This document shows, piece after piece, positions 58,511 to 64,000 of a stretch of DNA of 64,000 bases. Made by a program: the position numbers and the translations under genes. The notes under the pieces were generated by a model. That model saw nothing but the letters and a program-made list of their open reading frames with translations. It was not told the origin of the DNA and did no database searches. The number at the start of each line of letters is the position of its first letter. The first letter of the stretch is position 1. Source of the stretch: Beaufortia kweichowensis (lineage: Eukaryota > Chordata > Actinopteri > Cypriniformes > Gastromyzontidae); the NCBI GenBank assembly GCA_019155185.1, contig CM032809.1, positions 7,460,621 through 7,524,620 on the forward strand, read 5' to 3'.

Positions 58511-60900
58511 TGATTTTGATCTCACTGAGGCTTCCATCACCAACACACAAATCTTTACACATCATTTGCTCTTTTAACATCCTTCATATGGTTTTCACAA
58601 CAAAGAATGTTTATGGGTACAATAACGTGTAGTAAAGTCGAAAATTGAAACTAATCTTGAAATTTATCTTCTGTCTGCAGGTTCTGAAGCCAGGCGCTTA
58701 AGATTGGAGATTAGTCGCAGCATTGTGTCTGTCTGGCACCCAGGGGGCATAGCAGCAGTAGCTGGTGTCTGCAAACATGGAGGGTTTGTGAAAAGTCAGT
58801 GTAATGTGTAATAGAGGATGTAAAACGTCACAATAGCTTACTTTTCTAAATGTGCCTACTAAAAAGCTTAAGGAAAATGGTATACTTTATTATCTGCTGC
58901 TACAGAGTTACTATTGTAAAAAGGATTTTTTTTTTTTTACCAAATGCATTTTCGTGACGGTAATCTTACGACATTAACCAGTAAAATGTGGCATTTTAAC
59001 AGGAAGATGTCAACATGGAATCAAATACTTCATGAAGGAAATGAGATCCAACATGCTACTGAAATGCTAAAAAGAACAGCAGAGGTCTCATGATGTTTAA
59101 GGTAAATGGCAAATGGCATTTGCATTGACCTTTGTCTCGCTGACCTTTTCATTTATACTTTGCTTGCTGGCTCAGAGGCTTTTAGTCTTAGGGTTATAAA
59201 GAATGTCTAAAGCTAAACACACAATAACATATTGCAAATGTTAATGCAAATATAATGAATAGTTATGAAGACAAATTGGCAGCTAAATTTCACTACAGTA
59301 TATTATGTGTGTTAAAAAAGAAGACAACATATGTTTCTTTTAAATATGTGCATATAGTTTTCTATATCTATACCAATGTGTTCACCTTGAATTGCCCTGA
59401 ACTCAGATGCTTTTCAGTTTGGGTAAACAGACTATATCAGATGCTTAGCCTGAAAAAGTTTGGTGACGTCTATGTAAAAAGGAAAACAGTATATTTTTTT
59501 ATGATTAGACATTGAGATTTCAAATGAATCAGTAATTTTTAATTACAAATCTACACACATCTATGAGAATTTTCTTAAATAATATGGCACTATTGAATTT
59601 TAAACTGTAGTTGCATATTTTATCCACTAGGTGGCAGAAAAGTATTTCTAATTGAAATCGCATCTCATCGTTAGCTTAAGTACAGCACATAATACATGAC
59701 CTTTTTTTAGCAAGTTTTTTTTACTTTGCATTTTTCACGTATTTATTTTTCACTCAGCCCAATTGTGGATCAATAATATTTTTTATAAATATCAGAATGG
59801 GGGTTGGTTGTCCCTTGGTTTTATACATAAGTTTCAAGTCTATAGTATGTTATCTTGTTAACACTTAAAGTTGTATTTGTTAACATTTGTTTATGCATTA
59901 ACAATGAGCAATACTTCTAGACCATTTCTTGATCTTAGTTTATATTAATTTCTGCAATTACTAATACTTTTTTAAAATCCAATGTTGTATCCGTTAACAT
60001 TAGTTAATGCACAGTGAACTACTGTATTTGGCATTAACTAAAATAAACAAAGATTAATAAATGTTTAAAAACTATATTGCTCATTGTTAGTTCATGTTAG
60101 CTAATGCATTTACCAATTTTAACGAATACAACCTTATTGTAATGTTTTATTGTTAACTTTTTACATCTTGCCTCTTATTTTTGCTTTTACATTAATTGTT
60201 CCCCTGAATAAATATATAAAAAGTATATCAACTATATACAGCCATTAAATAAAATGTTATACATATTGAAACTTTTATTTTTATTTATCTTTTACTATTG
60301 TGACAGGTTGTTTGAATAGTGGAAATGTTCAGAAGTGTCTTATTGAAATTTGTAGCCACAACTTTGCGTTATGTGTGTATACAAAAATTGACTTTCAAAA
60401 TAAACTTACTGAGAAAAATATTTCCCTAAAGTAAAAACACTATAATCTATAAATATAGCTTTTTTTAGTCAGGTGCAAGAAAATCAATTAAAACAAACAG
60501 AAATGCTTTACAGAGCACTTGAGTTAAACATCTGAATGATGCAACTATGATGTGTTTAACATCATCTGGAGTCGTCTTGTCATTCTCTAACCCTGCAGTA
60601 GTTGCTCTGAAAACACTGCAGCATTTGATACTCATGCTCACGTGCCCCTCTGAGGCCGCTAGTGGGTGGATCCCACTGCTGTCCTTTCATGGTTGATGAC
60701 ATTTTAAATATTAAATGCCGTTTTCTTAATTGTTTTTCATCTTTAATGCTTACTACAGATATCAGACAATCCCGTCTCTCCATCCTCCAGAGATTGTGGT
60801 ACCCGACCGTCCGGCTCTGCATCCATTTGGTACAGTAGCATCCATCAGCTGATGCTCGCTCAAGGTCACCCGCGCAGAGCATCATGGGTGCTAGGTATCG
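58511..60900. other. intergenic DNA between the pentraxin and the glucose transporter gene
   Basis: AT-rich, with a MITE at 59866-60136. A minus-strand open frame of 121 codons at 60580-60945 sits in GC-richer sequence but has no recognised family resemblance. Confidence 0.5.
59866..60136. mobile_element. MITE with about 60-bp terminal inverted repeats
   Basis: The left end TAAAGTTGTATTTGTTAACA then TTAACAATGAGCAATA is matched in inverse by the right end (TATTGCTCATTGTTAGTTCA ... GAATACAACCTTA). It is about 271 bp long with an AT-rich interior and no coding capacity. This is the structure of a non-autonomous DNA transposon common in teleosts. Confidence 0.78.
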
Positions 60901-60959
60901 GATGCTGGGGTTGGTCCCTCCCCACGAACACAATTCGCATCCCAACCTAGCCGAATAAG

Positions 60960-61241
60960 GTATTCCCGCATCACGAGGCGCTATGACGAAACAGCCGTCA
61001 CGAGACGTGATGCGGAATACGCGTCGTGGATAAATAAAGGGGAGGGGACGGGACTCATGGTTTTACGTGCACGGCCGCCGGTATTTCGTCAAAGGGAAAC
61101 GTGCGGTTGGTCGTGTATTCGCTACGCGTGATAATAAAGCCCGTTACATCAGTGAAAGAGCGACATTTTATTAGACTTTAGTACCAGTGGGTCAACCGGG
61201 AGACGTGCACGCGCAAGGGCGGTCACGACACGAGAAAAGCG
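60960..61241 (+). promoter_or_regulatory. CpG-rich promoter and candidate first exon of the glucose transporter gene
   Basis: The block is much richer in CpG than its surroundings. It has a TATA-like TAAATAAA at 61031 and four ACGTG cores (61005, 61065, 61099, 61203), the core of hypoxia-response elements. A donor sequence, AAGCG|GTAAAT, starts an intron at 61242. A hairpin-forming inverted repeat pairs CCCGCATCACG (60965) with CGTGATGCGG (61006). It lies about 390 bp before the next exon. It might instead be an LTR fragment. Confidence 0.45.
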
Positions 61242-61630
61242 GTAAATGCATCATATATTCTTACCTGAATGTTAGCAACAAGAATTATTAATAGGCAGGT
61301 GTTTTAATAGGTTTTTTAATAATTTACAATAGCATTACTGATGCGGTTTGCTGCGGCAGCATCATCTTTGGTCTTTTTCTCTTATGTCTGGATGTTGTTT
61401 AGTGGGAATAAATTGACGTTTTATTATTTATGACAAAAGTTGAGTAGACGAGTAATACAATTGCTGTAAATGTTAATGCACAGAGTAATTTATAAAATAT
61501 TAACACTGCTTGCCTATAAATGTAGGTTACTCCATATGCAGTAGACTTTTTATATAGAACTGATTGCATTTTTCATAAATTATTATAAATTAATGAAATC
61601 ATTTTATTTAATTATTTTTTTAATGTTCAG

Positions 61631-61904
61631 GAAACAAAATATAGCATAGATGTTGGCATTTGTTTTGCAAGCATAACCAAACCCACTCGTCAAAACCTGG
61701 AGTCGGCAATATGCCGGAGCACCTGTTGTGCCTCGACAGTGAAACAAGATAAAATTGTTTGTTAATATTAATTCTTTTTACCATATCTGAAGTTTTTAAA
61801 GGGAAAAAACTCCAGTCAGCATCGCATCTTGGATAAGGGGATTGTGTGCTAAATCTCACGTTCACACAGAGTCCATCAATCTTGGACGTTTCCACTTTGC
61901 CAGG
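61631..61904 (+). other. candidate 5' UTR part of the glucose transporter start-codon exon
   Basis: A long pyrimidine-rich acceptor (TTATTTTTTTAATGTTCAG) ends at 61630, which would open an exon running to the donor at 61920. The segment before the ATG at 61905 contains short upstream ATGs. Confidence 0.4.
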
Positions 61905-64000
61905 ATGGAGGGGGAGAAGGTTAGTCCTATCAACCTGTTTCCGTCTTCCATAAATACTTGCTGTGCTTATCAATGACACTCAGTCTTTTATTGCTTGTGC
62001 AAATAAATGGATATACAAAGTGAAATATTAAATATGTGTGTACTGTAAACTCAAATATAGTTATCATCTGTTCCTTTTGAAAATGGTGACTCGTACTGAT
62101 GCAGCATAAGCAATCGTTTTATTTCTGTATGCAGTTACTAAGTAGGCCTGCTAGATGTCTTTTGTGTGTTGCATGATGTTTTGCATGACACATGGCAGTT
62201 GTCTGGTCATATGCTTATGTATGTGGAATCCATAAGATCAATCAACTGTGCATGCATAATCCCTGTGGGTTGTGACTGTTGCTGTGGTCCCATGGAAAGG
62301 AATGTCAATACAGCTGTTACCCTGAGCAGGTTGCTATGACGATAAAGAAGCACCAGAGATACTTAAGACAGGATAACAAGGATATTAAGATTAAGATATC
62401 AGTGTAATAGTGCAATAAGAGCCAGTGAGGTTAATAAGTTGTTTTGGATGTGTATTTATGTCCTCTTTATGCCTACATCAGCAGATTAAATCAATATGCT
62501 GTTTTGTTCTGTCATCCTGTTATAAGATGTTATTGAGTTTGGGAGATTTTACTTTTTTGAACTCGTACTGTAGCTGACTGTGGGACATTTTGAGGACGGA
62601 ATGCAGAATTGTTTTTCAAACTTGCCTGACTCATTTTACTGAGTCATTATGACATTGTGAGAGTATTTGTGTGTGTGTGTGAGAGAGAGAGGCAGTGCAA
62701 TAGGAAATATCAGATCAAATAAAGCAATAATGTTATAGATAGCATTTCCTGTTCACATTTCATTTAGACAGAGATTGCTTTTTGCTTAGATAAGCATAAA
62801 TGCAACAACTGCGTCGAAACCCGTAGTCGTAAAAATATACCATTTTCTGTTCTCTTCTTATATAATAGGTTGTGCATAGTGGTCCTCTCAGTATATATAT
62901 TTTTTGGTAAAGTCTACTATTTACACCATTTCTGGTAAGCATCTTATGATCACCTTGAAACGGTTGATTAGCTATGGGCTTAAGGTCACCGGTGTCAATC
63001 TACAGACTATCTCAGCATCATATTGCCCTCTTGAATTTACACTGTCAGCACTGTTGTGTCCTATTGCCCTAGAAACCTGGATTCAGCAGAATGATTGGTT
63101 TTTGGTAACCAAAACATATTCGCAGTGTTGTCTTACAGCTAAAGGCAGGGCCATTTTAGGACACCGTTGTTTTGTGTTGATTAAAACATGCACTTTAACG
63201 AAAACACTATTTGCTCAGGTAGATCAATATGACAGTAGCTGAGCACAGTTCAGTTCAACTTAACCCGAGGAAAATCGGTCAGTCAGACGTCAGTGAATGA
63301 AAATGGGAGGTGGGACCAAAAACTAGGATTTAAAGAAGGATTTAAAAGACGGCTCTTCAATGTTTCAGAAGCATAACAAGAAATTATTCAAGCTAATGAA
63401 TAAGTATTGAGATTAAATGTATTTTTTTAATGAATGTTTGGGTCAAATTACTAACATTTCACATCGATCACACTTTAAATAATTTCTTTTTTGTTTTACA
63501 GAAACAGATAACATGTTACCTCATGTTTTCTTTATCAACGGCTGTAATTGGCTCGCTACAGTTCGGCTACAACACTGGAGTTATCAATGCACCTGAACAG
63601 GTGTGTGTGTCAGATGTATAAACACACCTATGTTTTTATATTGTTACTATTTTTAGAGTAATAGTATTATTATATATAGTATTATATTATAGTATATAGT
63701 ATAGTATAGTATTATAGTATTATATAGTCATTAAAATAACACACCTGTCCATTCTCTTATTCCCATAATGTATAAACTCTTTTAATTTTTGTAATAATAA
63801 ATAGTCACACGACTTTTTTTCTCTTTCTTCTTTTTTTGTCAGAAATTACGGGCCTTTTTTAACAACACGTGGATGGAGCGTTATGGGGAGCCCATCAAAC
63901 CGGGCATGTGCACCATCGTGTGGAGTTTGGCTGTGGCCATCTTTAGCGTTGGTGGAATGATGGGATCCTTCAGTGTTGGTGTCATAGCTAACAAATTTGG
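61905..64000 (+). CDS. slc2a3: class I facilitative glucose transporter, 5' part of gene (GLUT3-like)
   Basis: Partial at the right edge. Coding exons are 61905-61919 (ATG to donor GTTAGT), 63502-63600 (99 bp) and 63843 to beyond 64000. The first exon encodes only MEGEK, as in vertebrate GLUT1 and GLUT3 genes, whose first exon also encodes just a few residues. Exon 2 gives KQITCYLMF...GSLQFGYNTGVINAPEQ, covering TM1 with the class I signature QFGYNTGVINAP. Exon 3 gives KLRAFFNNTWMERYGEP, with an N-glycosylation site (NNT) in the first outer loop, then TM2 (VAIFSVGGMMGSFSVGVIAN). The family moves hexoses across the plasma membrane down their gradient with 12 TM segments. INAPEQ followed by KLRAFF is closest to fish GLUT3-type sequences as I recall them; GLUT1 is the main alternative. 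Confidence 0.85.
61920..63501 (+). other. glucose transporter gene intron 1
   Basis: A 1.6 kb intron between the five-codon first coding exon and TM1. It contains a short GT/GA repeat near 62669-62692. No other feature is recognised. Confidence 0.75.
63655..63735. repeat. TATAG/TATTA-type AT-rich simple repeat
   Basis: Imperfect ATAGTATTA and TATAG units inside the intron at 63601-63842. Confidence 0.8.

Overview
The window reads as nuclear DNA of a ray-finned fish, most likely a cyprinid. It is AT-rich and intron-rich, its genes have vertebrate GT-AG exons, and it carries many microsatellites and short dispersed elements of types common in cyprinid and other teleost genomes. No bacterial, viral or CRISPR content was seen. 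All gene names come from reading the translated exons against remembered vertebrate families; no database search was run.

Layout, left to right. (1) 1-7823, plus strand: the last three coding exons of an NMDA receptor GluN2D gene (grin2d), with a terminal exon that encodes a very long cytoplasmic tail of about 1001 residues. (2) 7824-22370: 3' UTR and intergenic DNA, with a CpG-bearing block at 19.0-20.3 kb that could be the promoter of the next gene. (3) 22371-28195, plus: a complete five-exon cacng7 coding region (TARP gamma-7). (4) 36881-40331, plus: a complete four-exon cacng8 coding region (TARP gamma-8), with candidate 5' exons at 33.3 and 35.2-35.5 kb. (5) 44661-46637, minus: a complete four-exon cacng6 coding region. 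(6) 53101-56890, plus: a five-exon neuronal-pentraxin gene with extraordinary histidine-rich segments. (7) 61.0-64.0 kb, plus: the 5' end of a class I glucose transporter gene, closest to slc2a3, running off the right edge.

Five of the six genes belong to the glutamate synapse or to families associated with it: an NMDA receptor subunit, two AMPA-receptor auxiliary subunits (gamma-7, gamma-8), a related gamma subunit (gamma-6) and a secreted pentraxin of the family that clusters AMPA receptors. The grin2d-cacng7-cacng8-cacng6 set matches the human 19q13 paralogon. Human 19q13 has no neuronal pentraxin that I know of, whereas the sister paralogons on 17q, 22q and 16p do. The pentraxin here may therefore be a fish-retained ohnolog, with an added His/Asp-rich, probably metal-binding, linker. 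This is the most interesting observation in the window.

Exon joins were checked by reading frame. The summed coding lengths of cacng7 (1026 bp), cacng8 (1239 bp), cacng6 (837 bp) and the pentraxin (1956 bp) are all multiples of three with the splice sites given.
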